Source of the DNA: Chryseobacterium phocaeense
GTDB lineage: Bacteria > Bacteroidota > Bacteroidia > Flavobacteriales > Weeksellaceae
NCBI RefSeq assembly: GCF_900169075.1
Contig: NZ_LT827015.1
Location: 1,814,158-1,878,157, forward strand
Length of the DNA: 64,000 bases
Direction: 5' to 3'
This document shows, in pieces, positions 26,469 through 35,556 of this stretch (position 1 is its first letter; the number at the start of each line of letters is the position of its first letter). The notes below the pieces were generated by a model. It was not told the DNA's origin and did not search any database. It worked only from the letters and a program-made list of their open reading frames with translations. A program made the translations under genes and the position numbers.

Positions 26469-27488
26469 CTATTGCTTTATTAGTTTTGTAATTTTTGTAT
26501 GTCCGCCTTCATTCTTAATTTTCAGTATATAATTTCCTTTCGGCAGATCTGAAACCTGATATTCATCCGAACCTTTCAATGTTCTTACCAGCTTACCGGA
26601 AGCATCCATGATTTCCACGGTGCTTATTTTTAATTTTTCAGGATTATTAATTCTGAAACTGTCTTTTGCCGGGTTAGGATATACCTGTACCCTGTTGTCA
26701 TACTGCATTGTTTCCTGTGTTCCCAGTGTGGTGGATGTAAATGTAATCACAAACGGCATATCCACCGGAACATCCGGAGCTGCTGCAGGATTTCCGCCAT
26801 CTATTATCGGCGCCCATGTTCCGGCAATGGCATCAAACTGTTTTGCATTAAAAGCAGGAAGTCCCCTGCTTCCGACGATCGTAATCGGTGGTAAAAAGCC
26901 AGCATTAGCCATCACTACATTTTGCAGCTGATACTTGATCCAATAGGTTCCGGGTCCCAGAGTTTTTGGCGTATTGGCTGTTACCTTCCATATTTTCCTG
27001 GTGGTCCCAGGAGCTACTGTAACAGGCACAGTAGTATTTCCGGTCCTGTACATCAGAGCATCGGCTCCTGCTGAAAATCTGTTGGTAGTATCATCACCAA
27101 ATACACTTACAGCACCTGCTACCGAAGGATCAGAGCTGAATATATTGACTCTTACGGTATTAAAGGGAGCTGTAGTTCCTGCATAACCTGTCTGGTAGGC
27201 AAAAAAATCTATGGTTGTAATCTGCCAGGAACTTCCAGCCGGAATCGTAAAGTCATCAGCCAGAAAAAAGTTTGCTGTGGCGGAGCTTGACGTTCCTCCC
27301 AATCCCAAGCTGGTATTGGATTCTGTAGTATTTCCTGTATTATTCTGAAGTTCAGACCATGTGTATCCGGCAGGTGCAGCAGTACCGCCTTTAGAAGTAG
27401 CCCCAGTACTTAAACCTCCGTTAGCGTAGGTTTGTCCCATGGAAAAGTTAGCCGCTATCAAGCCGGCAACAAGTAGAATTTTTTTCAT
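26469..27488 (-). CDS. T9SS-sorted secreted protein, 339 aa
   Basis: A secreted protein with a signal peptide (about 1-18, ending SMGQ) and a C-terminal type IX secretion sorting domain from about residue 267. The tail begins near VYPNPAKDSF and has LPKGNYILKI, ending in KLIKQ. T9SS removes the tail and exports or anchors the protein. The middle is rich in Thr, Ala and Gly and beta-like, with no catalytic motif. A -7 box lies about 25 bases upstream. The function is unknown. Confidence 0.82.
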   Translation of the reverse strand: MKKILLVAGLIAANFSMGQTYANGGLSTGATSKGGTAAPAGYTWSELQNNTGNTTESNTSLGLGGTSSSATANFFLADDFTIPAGSSWQITTIDFFAYQTGYAGTTAPFNTVRVNIFSSDPSVAGAVSVFGDDTTNRFSAGADALMYRTGNTTVPVTVAPGTTRKIWKVTANTPKTLGPGTYWIKYQLQNVVMANAGFLPPITIVGSRGLPAFNAKQFDAIAGTWAPIIDGGNPAAAPDVPVDMPFVITFTSTTLGTQETMQYDNRVQVYPNPAKDSFRINNPEKLKISTVEIMDASGKLVRTLKGSDEYQVSDLPKGNYILKIKNEGGHTKITKLIKQ

Positions 27489-27511
27489 GTATTAGTTTTT
27501 TATGATTCAAT

Positions 27512-27519
27512 CAAATGTA
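27512..27519 (-). promoter_or_regulatory. TAnnTTTG -7 box upstream of the 26469-27488 gene
   Basis: The minus strand reads TACATTTG, with TTG about 20 bases upstream. This fits the Bacteroidota promoter consensus. Confidence 0.6.
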
Positions 27520-27654
27520 ATAAATCATATTCAAATAAACAACAAAAAGTGAATAATTTTAATACATAATTAATTTATACGGAATTTTAACTAATTATTA
27601 AAAACACCGAGTTGATAGAATATGCTCCTATTTTCAACCTATATCAAACAAAAA

Positions 27655-27677
27655 AACCTGCAGGATTTCTGCAGGTT
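27655..27677 (-). terminator. Terminator after the proline dehydrogenase gene
   Basis: AACCTGCA (27655-27662) pairs with TGCAGGTT (27670-27677), followed by T residues on the minus strand. It lies 26 bases after the stop. Confidence 0.8.
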
Positions 27678-27702
27678 GATATTGGTATTTTACAATAAAT
27701 TA

Positions 27703-28869
27703 TTATTTCTTTCTTCGGTCCAGTTCTTTCTTAATCAGGCCCAATTCTCTGCCGGTTTGTCCGGCTACAGAAGTGTTTTCTCTGGCTCTTCTGGTAAGAT
27801 ACGGAACCACATCCTTTACAGGCCCGTACGGAAGATATTTAGCCACATTATAACCCTTATCTGACAAGTAGAAGGTAATATTATCACTCATCCCGTAAAG
27901 CTGTCCGAAATAGACATGTGGATTCCCATTTTCAAGAGATCTGGATTTCATTTTATCCATCACCAGCTCAGAAGAGATCTCGTTGTGGGTTCCAAAGAAT
28001 GCAGAAACTTTATCCAGATGATTCATAACAAAATCAATCCCGGCATTATAGTTTTTATCAGATGCTTCTTTAGTCGGCTGAATTGGATCTGCATAGCCTT
28101 TTTCTGCTGCTCTTGCTCTTTCCTTCTCCATATAAGCTCCACGAACGATCTTGTAGCCTATAAAGTAATTTTTCTCTCTTGCTCTCTGAAGATGGGCTTC
28201 CATATATTCCAGTCTTCCGGTTCTGTACATCTGGATGGTATTCCAGACAATCGGTTTTTCCCGGTTGTATTTCTCCATCATTTCCTCACAAAGCTGGTCC
28301 GCTGCATCCTGCATCCATGTTTCTTCAGCATCTACCATCACTTTCTTATCATTTTCATGACAAAGGCTGCATACTTCGTCAAATCTTCTGACCACCCTTT
28401 CCCATTCTTCCTTTTGGCTTGATGTAAGTTCAGCTCCTTTTCCTACTGCTTCATAAAGATCGATTCTTCCAAAAGCAGTCGGCTTGAATACGATAAAAGG
28501 TATAGCAGGATTTCCAACAGAAAATCTGATAATATCTTTAATCTCCTTGCACACCGCATCAAAGGTTTCTTCATCTTCCTTGCCTTCAATGGAGTAATCG
28601 AAAATACTTCCCACGCCTCTTTTGAAAAGCTGTTTCACCACCTTCATACTTTCTTCACGGGTTTCGCCTCCGCAGAACTGCTCAAATAAAGTACTTTTTA
28701 CAATTCCCGTAACGAACGGAAAATTATTGTGTACCGTAAAATTAAGGACAGAAGTTCCAAGGCTGGTAAGAGCAGGCTGTTCAATCATTTTAAACATCCA
28801 GTACGCCTTTCTCAATTGTGCATCAGACTTGTCTGCAAATGCTACTTTGGTATCGTTAAAAATGGGCAT
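27703..28869 (-). CDS. Proline dehydrogenase
   Basis: An FAD enzyme that oxidises proline to pyrroline-5-carboxylate, feeding electrons to the membrane quinone pool. The 388 aa protein is a stand-alone PRODH domain with typical segments: GRIDLYEAVGKG, the MVDAEETWMQDAAD region, YKIVRGAYMEKERARAAE and the late FGQLYGMSDNITFYL. The ATG at 28869 was chosen; an upstream in-frame ATG at 28911 falls in the promoter region. There is no P5C dehydrogenase gene next to it. Confidence 0.9.
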   Translation of the reverse strand: MPIFNDTKVAFADKSDAQLRKAYWMFKMIEQPALTSLGTSVLNFTVHNNFPFVTGIVKSTLFEQFCGGETREESMKVVKQLFKRGVGSIFDYSIEGKEDEETFDAVCKEIKDIIRFSVGNPAIPFIVFKPTAFGRIDLYEAVGKGAELTSSQKEEWERVVRRFDEVCSLCHENDKKVMVDAEETWMQDAADQLCEEMMEKYNREKPIVWNTIQMYRTGRLEYMEAHLQRAREKNYFIGYKIVRGAYMEKERARAAEKGYADPIQPTKEASDKNYNAGIDFVMNHLDKVSAFFGTHNEISSELVMDKMKSRSLENGNPHVYFGQLYGMSDNITFYLSDKGYNVAKYLPYGPVKDVVPYLTRRARENTSVAGQTGRELGLIKKELDRRKK

Positions 28870-28892
28870 TCCTTTTATTAAATTTAGTTTTG

Positions 28893-28900
28893 CAAAGGTA
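28893..28900 (-). promoter_or_regulatory. TAnnTTTG -7 box upstream of proline dehydrogenase
   Basis: The minus strand reads TACCTTTG, an exact match, 23 bases before the chosen start and inside the alternative upstream reading frame. Confidence 0.6.
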
Positions 28901-28932
28901 AGAATAACCACAGTTTATTTAAAGAAATTTTT

Positions 28933-29862
28933 CTATAATTTACTTTCAATTCCATTCAAAAGCATGGCAATAATTCCCACAAACACCCAAAATCTTAATA
29001 TATTGAGTGTGAAGAATTTACTTCTCCGGGAAGCATTCAGCAAAAGATAGATACATACAATAAACACAAAAAGCCCTCCCGTAAAATAATAGGCCATAAA
29101 ACCTGATATTCCTGTTCTTGTAATCAGTTTCATGGAAACAGCCATTGTAATCACCAGCAGGGAAATGATGATGACCAAGGTATTTTTATGCTTAAAATAA
29201 TTGGGAATGGTAGTATATCCAAATGCTTTATCTACGCTTTTCGTAAGCATGTCTTTCACAATATCGATGCATAAAAGAATCAGGAACAGAAAAATGGCCA
29301 TGAGCATTACTTTTCTGGAAAAAGTTTCGTAATACACCATCATTCCGAAGAAAGGATATAAAGTAAGACTTACGAAAGTAAGATTATTGATGATCAGTAT
29401 CCGGCTTAATTTATGGCTGTAAAACCACATAAAAAACTGGTAAACCAGGAAAAAAACAAAAACTTTGTGTGAAATCATCCACGCCACACCAAGAGAAATC
29501 ACAGTGAGTGCCAGATAGGCATATAAAAAATACTTCTGCTTGATAAAGCTTTGGATCCTGGTCCGGAAAGGTTTTACCACATGATCCTTTTCAAGGTCAT
29601 AAAACTGATTGATAATTCCTCCTGCCAAAATAGTGATTACCGTACAGAAAATAATGCCGTGTACTTTAAAGTCAAAAACAAATTTCCTGAACGTTTCATC
29701 CTGGTTAAACAGGAAGAACGTAGATACATACAGAGCAAAAGTGAGTAAAACTGCAACAAAGAACCTTGCACCAATCAGAAAGCCCACGAATTGTGAGAAT
29801 CTGTAAAATAGAGATTTAGAGACATCATTTTTAGATTGGAAAGTTTCTTTTTCAGAATTCAT
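28933..29862 (-). CDS. UbiA-family prenyltransferase
   Basis: A 309 aa integral membrane enzyme with about eight hydrophobic helices. The first Asp motif is NQFYDLEKDHVVKPF, near residue 85-100, fitting NxxxDxxxD; the second is DIVKDMLTKSVDK. It probably transfers a prenyl chain to a lipid or aromatic acceptor. It lies 10 bases after the mevalonate-kinase-like gene on the same strand, pointing to an isoprenoid unit. The acceptor cannot be determined, and it differs clearly from MenA in the same window. Confidence 0.8.
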   Translation of the reverse strand: MNSEKETFQSKNDVSKSLFYRFSQFVGFLIGARFFVAVLLTFALYVSTFFLFNQDETFRKFVFDFKVHGIIFCTVITILAGGIINQFYDLEKDHVVKPFRTRIQSFIKQKYFLYAYLALTVISLGVAWMISHKVFVFFLVYQFFMWFYSHKLSRILIINNLTFVSLTLYPFFGMMVYYETFSRKVMLMAIFLFLILLCIDIVKDMLTKSVDKAFGYTTIPNYFKHKNTLVIIISLLVITMAVSMKLITRTGISGFMAYYFTGGLFVFIVCIYLLLNASRRSKFFTLNILRFWVFVGIIAMLLNGIESKL

Positions 29863-29872
29863 TCCAGTCTGT

Positions 29873-30799
29873 TTAAAATCTGTAGATCACTTCTTTCTGG
29901 AAGCCTTCAAGCATTTTTTCCGCTTTCGCGTAATCTTTAGTGAAGCCCAGAATATATCCGCCACCGCCACTTCCGCAGAGTTTCAGATAATAGGCATTGG
30001 AATCGAGACCTTTTTTCCAGATGTTGAAAATACTTTCAGGAATCATCGGGCGAAAATGTTCATATGCCCAGTGTGAAAGCTTTTTCAGGTTTCTGAAGAA
30101 AGGATTCATGTCTTTTTTAAGGAAAGATTCTATGCATGCGTTGTTGTAACGGATGAACTCTTCTTTTAATGTTTTGCGGAAACCTTCCGTTTTCATTTTT
30201 TCGAAGAAAATCTGAATCATAGGTCCGGTTTCTCCGGTAATTCCACTGTCAATAAGAAAAATAGCTCCTTTTCCTTCCTCTCCTTCAGGGATAGAAACCC
30301 GGTCCAGGTTTTCTTTATTTTCGATAAGAATCGGCAGGTTCATATAGCAGATCAACGGATCCATCCCTGAACTTTTGCCATGGAAATAGCTTTCCATTTC
30401 ACCGAAAACAGATTTTAATTTTTTCAGATTATCTTTTGAAATCTGTTCAGGATCCAGTTTGCGGATGGCATATCTTTCAAAAATAGCCGCTACCAGAGCT
30501 CCTGAACTTCCCACTCCATATCCCTGAGGAATATTGGAATCAAAGAAAAGTCCGGATTCAATATCGTTTTTAAAGCGGTTGATATCCAATTTAAAATCAT
30601 CAGAAAGATCAAGCGCAGCAAGAAAATCAGAATATTTCTGCAGATGTCTGTTGGACTTAAGCTCAAATTCAGAGCTTAAATCTGAGAATTTAAGGGTTCC
30701 TTTATAGAAACTGTAAGGTACTACAAGCCCCTGGGAGTCTTCAATCATCCCATATTCTCCAAACAGAATTATTTTTGCATAAAACAGAGGGTTCGTCAT
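29873..30799 (-). CDS. GHMP kinase, mevalonate kinase-like
   Basis: A 308 aa GHMP-family small-molecule kinase, probably acting on mevalonate in the mevalonate pathway. Motif 1 is the KIILFGEYG segment (9-17). The ATP loop PQGYGVGSSGALVAAI lies near residue 90-105, and the late LCGSGGGGYILGF is the third GHMP motif. It is followed by the UbiA gene with a 10-base gap. The usual diphosphomevalonate decarboxylase and phosphomevalonate kinase genes are not next to it in this window. Confidence 0.82.
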   Translation of the reverse strand: MTNPLFYAKIILFGEYGMIEDSQGLVVPYSFYKGTLKFSDLSSEFELKSNRHLQKYSDFLAALDLSDDFKLDINRFKNDIESGLFFDSNIPQGYGVGSSGALVAAIFERYAIRKLDPEQISKDNLKKLKSVFGEMESYFHGKSSGMDPLICYMNLPILIENKENLDRVSIPEGEEGKGAIFLIDSGITGETGPMIQIFFEKMKTEGFRKTLKEEFIRYNNACIESFLKKDMNPFFRNLKKLSHWAYEHFRPMIPESIFNIWKKGLDSNAYYLKLCGSGGGGYILGFTKDYAKAEKMLEGFQKEVIYRF

Positions 30800-30819
30800 T
30801 TTGACAATAAATCTTTTTA

Positions 30820-30827
30820 CAAAGTTA
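30820..30827 (-). promoter_or_regulatory. TAnnTTTG -7 box upstream of the GHMP kinase
   Basis: The minus strand reads TAACTTTG, an exact match. TTTG occurs about 22 bases upstream, slightly long for the consensus. Confidence 0.55.
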
Positions 30828-30947
30828 AAATTATTCCGCTGAATATAAGCAAAACCCGAGCCGAATTCTTATTTTTTTACAGGAATAACCCTTTCACTTT
30901 TTTACTATATTATAAAGAACATAACTCATTTGACTTGGTACCAACAG

Positions 30948-30972
30948 AAAAGCCTGAAATAATCAGGCTTTT
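30948..30972 (-). terminator. Terminator after the metzincin protease gene
   Basis: AAAAGCCTGA (30948-30957) pairs with TCAGGCTTTT (30963-30972). It lies 23 bases after the stop at 30996. Confidence 0.85.
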
Positions 30973-30995
30973 ACTATTAAACAGACAAAAATATA

Positions 30996-33161
30996 CTATT
31001 GTTTGATCAGTTTTTTATTGACTGTCTGTTTCTCTGTTTCTATTGTTACTACATAATTTCCTGCAAGCATGGATGAAATATTGATTTCCTGCTTGTTTTC
31101 TTTTAATGAAGAGGCAGACATGATAAGCCTTCCTGCTTCGTCATAAATTTTATAGGATTTTAACGCATCCTTAGACGAAATAACAATTATATTTTTAGCT
31201 GGATTAGGATACATACTCACCTGTCCTTCATTTTTAGTGACCTCATCAACTCCTAAAACATTACATGAGAACCCGGCTTTCCAGCCATTTCCTGTAACCC
31301 CCGGATCAGATACAAATCTTACAGTAATTGCTCCGGATGGATGGGTAGAAGTAAATGGTCCCGGAACTGTATTTCCGGTCAGGTTATTTCCGTTGGCAAA
31401 TAATGGAGATGTTGTGGAAGGACCGTTGTACACATACATAAAGTCATAATCCTGCTCCAGGGCAAAATCCGTAAAAGTCATTGTAAGTGCTCCCGAAGAC
31501 GGGTAGAATGTTTTGATCACCGTCTCATTATTTCCATATCCTGCAGTCTGGCCTCCGGTGTCTGTAAACAGCGCCCCGTCGCACCATGCCGCGTCTGTGA
31601 GGAATACCTGGGTTCTCTGATAGGCATTGGATCCTGAGCAGGTAGTTCCTACAGACAATTTATAATATGTTGCAGGCTGAAGGCTGCTAAAATTAATGGT
31701 GGTAGAGTTGGTATTTCCGGATTGCACCAAGGTTTCATCCATTTTGGTCAGTTTGTATTTCCAGGATGTAGAAACGGCATCTGTAAAGGCTGCATTGGCT
31801 GAAATCTGGGTAATATCCAAAATATTCATCTGGGTAATGGTCGTACTGCAGGCGGTAGTACAGTTGGTTCCCAAACAGGGTTTTGAATCTACCGTATTTC
31901 TGATCAATGCGGCAGGCTGCGGACCAAAACCATTATTAAAGCTGATCCCCACTCCTGCAACCAGATGACAGTAACTCATAATTGACCCTTTAACTGTAGA
32001 AGAAGGAATCGGGCCTGTACAGCCTTCGCTGTACCCTGCCTGTGCACCGCATCCGTCAATGGCCGTATTGTTCCCGTTCCACGCACATGCATGGGTGTGA
32101 GGAGATCCAAGGCTGTGCCCCATTTCATGCGTCATGGCCTGAATAGTCCAGGAGTATACCGGCACATTGGAATACGTCTGAGAAATACCTGAGTACGCAT
32201 GTTTATAGGTTCCGCATAAAGAATTAATATAAGCAACACTTGTAGTAGACGGAGCATTGATCAGGTGTGCCAGGTCTCCGTTAAAGGTCTGCCTGTTATT
32301 TCTAAAATTGGAAAGATTGGCGTTAGGTGCTCCTGTATAAGGGTCCTGTGTGGTCCATATATAGATTTCATTCAGTGCCACCCTGATTTCATCATTGGTG
32401 TACAGTGCAGCAATATTGTTGTGAACCGCTGTCAGCCAGTTGGTGGTTGTAGTCGCGTCGGAATTGTTATTCTGGTAAGGCTTAAAGCATACTTCATAGT
32501 AGATTCGTACACAGTTTTCCGTCATGGCTTTTTTACCGGCTGCCGGATCGAATGAGATGTGTTTCTCCTGATTTTCTTTCAGCTCATCTACTCCGCATAC
32601 AAAAGGATTGGCTCCGGTAAGCTTAGATTCTGAATAGCTTACAAAATCCTCTGCATTTTTTGCTTTTCCCAGCACCACATTCCCCAGTTCAGAAGTGGAA
32701 GCTATCCCTACAATATCATCATTAAAGAAACTGAAAGCAGCCACAGAAGTATTATCTCCTTTTACTATTCCGATATAATAAGCTCCCGGAGTGTAATTGA
32801 CAATGTTACCCTTATTGGTTACCACTCTAAAATCATTTGTGAAAATCCGGTTTTTATAGAGCTCCACTGTAATTTGCTGATCCCCGTTGAAAGGGAAGCT
32901 TATTTCAAGGTATTCCGGTTTTTCTTTCACCAGCCTTTCCAGCTCGGCAGATTTTAAATTGATCACCGTAATATCGGTTGCAGCACGTTTGTATTGGGCA
33001 AGTTTGCCTGAAGATTTATTAACCTGAAACAGATCATACTTTTGAAAATCACTTTTCGCGGAATGAGATTCATAAATTTTTTGGGCAATGGGTCTCAGGT
33101 GTTGTGACATACCAAGGACAAAGCATTGCGCCAGACACAATAGTAGAATTTTCCTTATCAT
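30996..33161 (-). CDS. Secreted metzincin metalloprotease with T9SS tail
   Basis: A 721 aa secreted zinc protease. After the signal peptide (about 1-19) comes a prodomain, then HEMGHSLGSPH at 345-355, the zinc-binding HExxHxxGxxH of reprolysin-like metzincins. Cys-rich stretches follow. Residues of about 520-632 resemble a CUB domain (FTDTGGQTAGYGNNE start, YDFMYVYNG core). The end has the T9SS tail (VYPNPAKN-type from about 650, ending KKLIKQ). T9SS exports it to the surface or medium. The substrate is not known. Confidence 0.88.
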   Translation of the reverse strand: MIRKILLLCLAQCFVLGMSQHLRPIAQKIYESHSAKSDFQKYDLFQVNKSSGKLAQYKRAATDITVINLKSAELERLVKEKPEYLEISFPFNGDQQITVELYKNRIFTNDFRVVTNKGNIVNYTPGAYYIGIVKGDNTSVAAFSFFNDDIVGIASTSELGNVVLGKAKNAEDFVSYSESKLTGANPFVCGVDELKENQEKHISFDPAAGKKAMTENCVRIYYEVCFKPYQNNNSDATTTTNWLTAVHNNIAALYTNDEIRVALNEIYIWTTQDPYTGAPNANLSNFRNNRQTFNGDLAHLINAPSTTSVAYINSLCGTYKHAYSGISQTYSNVPVYSWTIQAMTHEMGHSLGSPHTHACAWNGNNTAIDGCGAQAGYSEGCTGPIPSSTVKGSIMSYCHLVAGVGISFNNGFGPQPAALIRNTVDSKPCLGTNCTTACSTTITQMNILDITQISANAAFTDAVSTSWKYKLTKMDETLVQSGNTNSTTINFSSLQPATYYKLSVGTTCSGSNAYQRTQVFLTDAAWCDGALFTDTGGQTAGYGNNETVIKTFYPSSGALTMTFTDFALEQDYDFMYVYNGPSTTSPLFANGNNLTGNTVPGPFTSTHPSGAITVRFVSDPGVTGNGWKAGFSCNVLGVDEVTKNEGQVSMYPNPAKNIIVISSKDALKSYKIYDEAGRLIMSASSLKENKQEINISSMLAGNYVVTIETEKQTVNKKLIKQ

Positions 33162-33361
33162 TTTTACAGTTAATTAGATCTGCAAATAAACAAAAAAAAT
33201 CAATATTTAGTGACAAATAAATAGGATTTATATTTAATTAATGAGTAAATCACAATAAAAAATCAGCATACTAAAAATATCTGAATCCGGGATAATAAAA
33301 ACAAAAAGAGAGCTGAATATGACAATCCAACTCCCTGTGTATTTTATTCCGTACTGTCCTG

Positions 33362-33754
33362 TTATTTTTTCACTGCACTATTCCCCACTCCCGTTGAAGA
33401 AATTTCAGCCTTTCCTGATTTTGTTGTAGATGCCTTATAGAAGACTTTATTATTAGTTCCTTCCAGCACAATACGCGAAACCTTATCGATAAAAACCGTA
33501 TTTCCCGAACCGGATACTTCCAGCTTAGCAGCATAGCCGTTAATGGTAATTGTATTATTTACGCCGGCCACTTCTGCATTTCCGCCATCTGACGAATAGG
33601 TCTGCTTATGTCCCACGCCGTCCACCTCGATTTTCTTATCACTTTTGGTGCTTTTGCCATGAGTGCTGGTGGTTTTCACCGTTGTTTGTGCGTAGGTAAC
33701 ACTGATTCCCACGAAAAGAATACAAAGTGCCAGTGCTTTTTTCATAATTTTCAT
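33362..33754 (-). CDS. DUF3060 domain secreted protein
   Basis: A 130 aa protein with a signal peptide (about 1-22, ending TYAQ) and then a repeated Gly/Asn-rich beta pattern. IEVDGVGHKQ, AEVAGVNNTITINGY, LEVSGSGNTVFID and VLEGTNNKVFY are the repeating rungs of DUF3060. A short beta-helix outside the cell is likely. ATG codons at 33754 and 33745 are both possible starts. The function is unknown. Confidence 0.78.
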   Translation of the reverse strand: MKIMKKALALCILFVGISVTYAQTTVKTTSTHGKSTKSDKKIEVDGVGHKQTYSSDGGNAEVAGVNNTITINGYAAKLEVSGSGNTVFIDKVSRIVLEGTNNKVFYKASTTKSGKAEISSTGVGNSAVKK

Positions 33755-33894
33755 ATTAATTTATTTTTTTGAATGTGATACAATTAAAATGCCAGCTACG
33801 TGGCTGACAGCTCCCACAAATATAAAACTTTGTTCATTGATCTGAACCTTAATTTGAAACACAATAATTTTCTTTCATCTCATTGTTCTTCAAT

Positions 33895-33922
33895 AAAAAA
33901 GATGCCTTAAGTTTAAGACATC
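33895..33922 (-). terminator. Terminator after the UMF1 transporter gene
   Basis: Arms at 33900-33910 and 33912-33922 pair with one mismatch. Minus-strand T residues follow. It lies 38 bases after the stop codon. Confidence 0.65.
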
Positions 33923-33959
33923 TCTTGTTATTTTACTAAAATCAAAGTGTTGTCTGATT

Positions 33960-35450
33960 TTACAGGGTATCTCTGCTTTTCAGCATATTTACTTTCAGAA
34001 AACGGATCAGGATAAGTCCCGCTGCAAAGAATATGGTCATAGAAAGTGCAGCGATACGCATATTATTGAAATGTTCAATCAATGTTGCAAAGATAAACGT
34101 CCCGATAATGATGGCTATTTTTTCCAATACGTCATAGAAACTGAAGTACGTGGTATTTTCCATGGAATCTTCCGGAAGAAGCTTGGAATATGTAGATCTT
34201 GACATCGCCTGAAGTCCGCCCATTACCAATCCAACTACCGCTGCTACTCCATAGAACTGGTATTCTACCGTAGGGTTTTCCTTATTAAGGAAATAGGCCC
34301 AAAGACATGCGACAATCCATAATACAATAGCTATGGAAATTACATTCTTGTTTCCTATCTTTCTGGATAACCTGGAGAAGATCACCGCCCCGATGATAGC
34401 CTCAATCTGAATCACCAGAAGCGTTCCTATCAGTTTATCCTGAGCCAGGTTGATCTCACTCTTTCCGAATAATGTGGCCATCAGGAAAATAGTCTGCATT
34501 CCGACGCTGTAAAAGAAGAAACTTGAAAGGAAGAATTTTAAGTTTTTATCCTTAAACAATACGCCTCCAACTTTAAACAGTTCATGAAAACTTTCTTTTG
34601 CAATATCTTTATAAAAGCTCATATTGTCTTTCAAAACCTCAAAGAAACCACCCTGCTCTTCATGTTTTTTAAAAATATTCTTATAATTCAACAGAACAAG
34701 GTCTTTCGGAAGCTTTTCCTTCACATCCCCGAACTGCGGCAGATGCTTGAACGTGTACTGGGAAAAACCGAACCACCATGCTCCTGTTAAAAGGAAGCTG
34801 ATTCTTGTAAACAAAAGCTGCTGTGCCGCTCCTTTTGCAAAAACCTGGATCAGTACCAGACAAATGACAACCAATACCACAGAACCGATATATCCATATA
34901 CGTACCCTTTGGCAGAAAGCGCATCCTGCTTGTCACGCGTGGCAATATCCGGCAGGAAGGAGTTATAAAACACCAGGCTTCCCCAGAAGCCTACACTCGC
35001 CGTAATACTGAATAAAAGGCCTAAAAATACGTTATGCATGCCTGTAAACATGGCCAGCCCCATACAGGAAGTGGCACCCAGGTAACAGAAAAACTGCAGG
35101 AATGATTTTTTATTTCCAATGGTATCCGCCAGCGAAGACAGGAACGGAGAAAGCAGCACTACAATAAAAAATGATATTGTAAGTGAATATCCGTACACCG
35201 CATCCGGCTGGTATTCTTTCCCGAAAATCTTTATCATATGCCTTACCGGAACGTCAATCCATGATTTTGTTTCCTCCACGTACTCCTTTTTCTCGTAAGC
35301 CGTGGTCAGTATGGAATAATAAATAGGGAAAATAGTAGAAGTAATCACCAGCGAATATACTGAGTTTGCCCAGTCGTATACGGCCCAGGCCTTCATAATC
35401 CGCGGATTATTCTTTATGTTTTGAGGTTGTTGATTCTCAATTTCAGACAT
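33960..35450 (-). CDS. MFS transporter of the UMF1/Atg22-like group
   Basis: A 496 aa integral membrane protein with about 12 helices. The N-terminal KAWAVYDWANSVYSLVITSTIFPIYY-type start (AWAVYDWANS at about 21-30) is the hallmark of UMF1/Atg22-like MFS proteins, and the central PDIATRDKQDALSAKGYVYGYIGS is another family segment. The substrate is unknown. It stands alone upstream of a terminator. Confidence 0.88.
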   Translation of the reverse strand: MSEIENQQPQNIKNNPRIMKAWAVYDWANSVYSLVITSTIFPIYYSILTTAYEKKEYVEETKSWIDVPVRHMIKIFGKEYQPDAVYGYSLTISFFIVVLLSPFLSSLADTIGNKKSFLQFFCYLGATSCMGLAMFTGMHNVFLGLLFSITASVGFWGSLVFYNSFLPDIATRDKQDALSAKGYVYGYIGSVVLVVICLVLIQVFAKGAAQQLLFTRISFLLTGAWWFGFSQYTFKHLPQFGDVKEKLPKDLVLLNYKNIFKKHEEQGGFFEVLKDNMSFYKDIAKESFHELFKVGGVLFKDKNLKFFLSSFFFYSVGMQTIFLMATLFGKSEINLAQDKLIGTLLVIQIEAIIGAVIFSRLSRKIGNKNVISIAIVLWIVACLWAYFLNKENPTVEYQFYGVAAVVGLVMGGLQAMSRSTYSKLLPEDSMENTTYFSFYDVLEKIAIIIGTFIFATLIEHFNNMRIAALSMTIFFAAGLILIRFLKVNMLKSRDTL

Positions 35451-35485
35451 TTCAAATAAATATTAGTAGCACAAAAATAAAAAAA

Positions 35486-35534
35486 CCATTAAGAAATCGA
35501 TAAGAATTTATAAAAATTATCGATTCCTTAATGG
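35486..35534 (-). terminator. Long-stem terminator after the thiolase gene
   Basis: Arms at 35486-35503 and 35517-35534 form an 18-bp stem with one mismatch. Minus-strand T residues follow. It lies between the thiolase stop and the UMF1 start. Confidence 0.85.
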
Positions 35535-35556
35535 CAATATATTCTAAAGGTGAATA

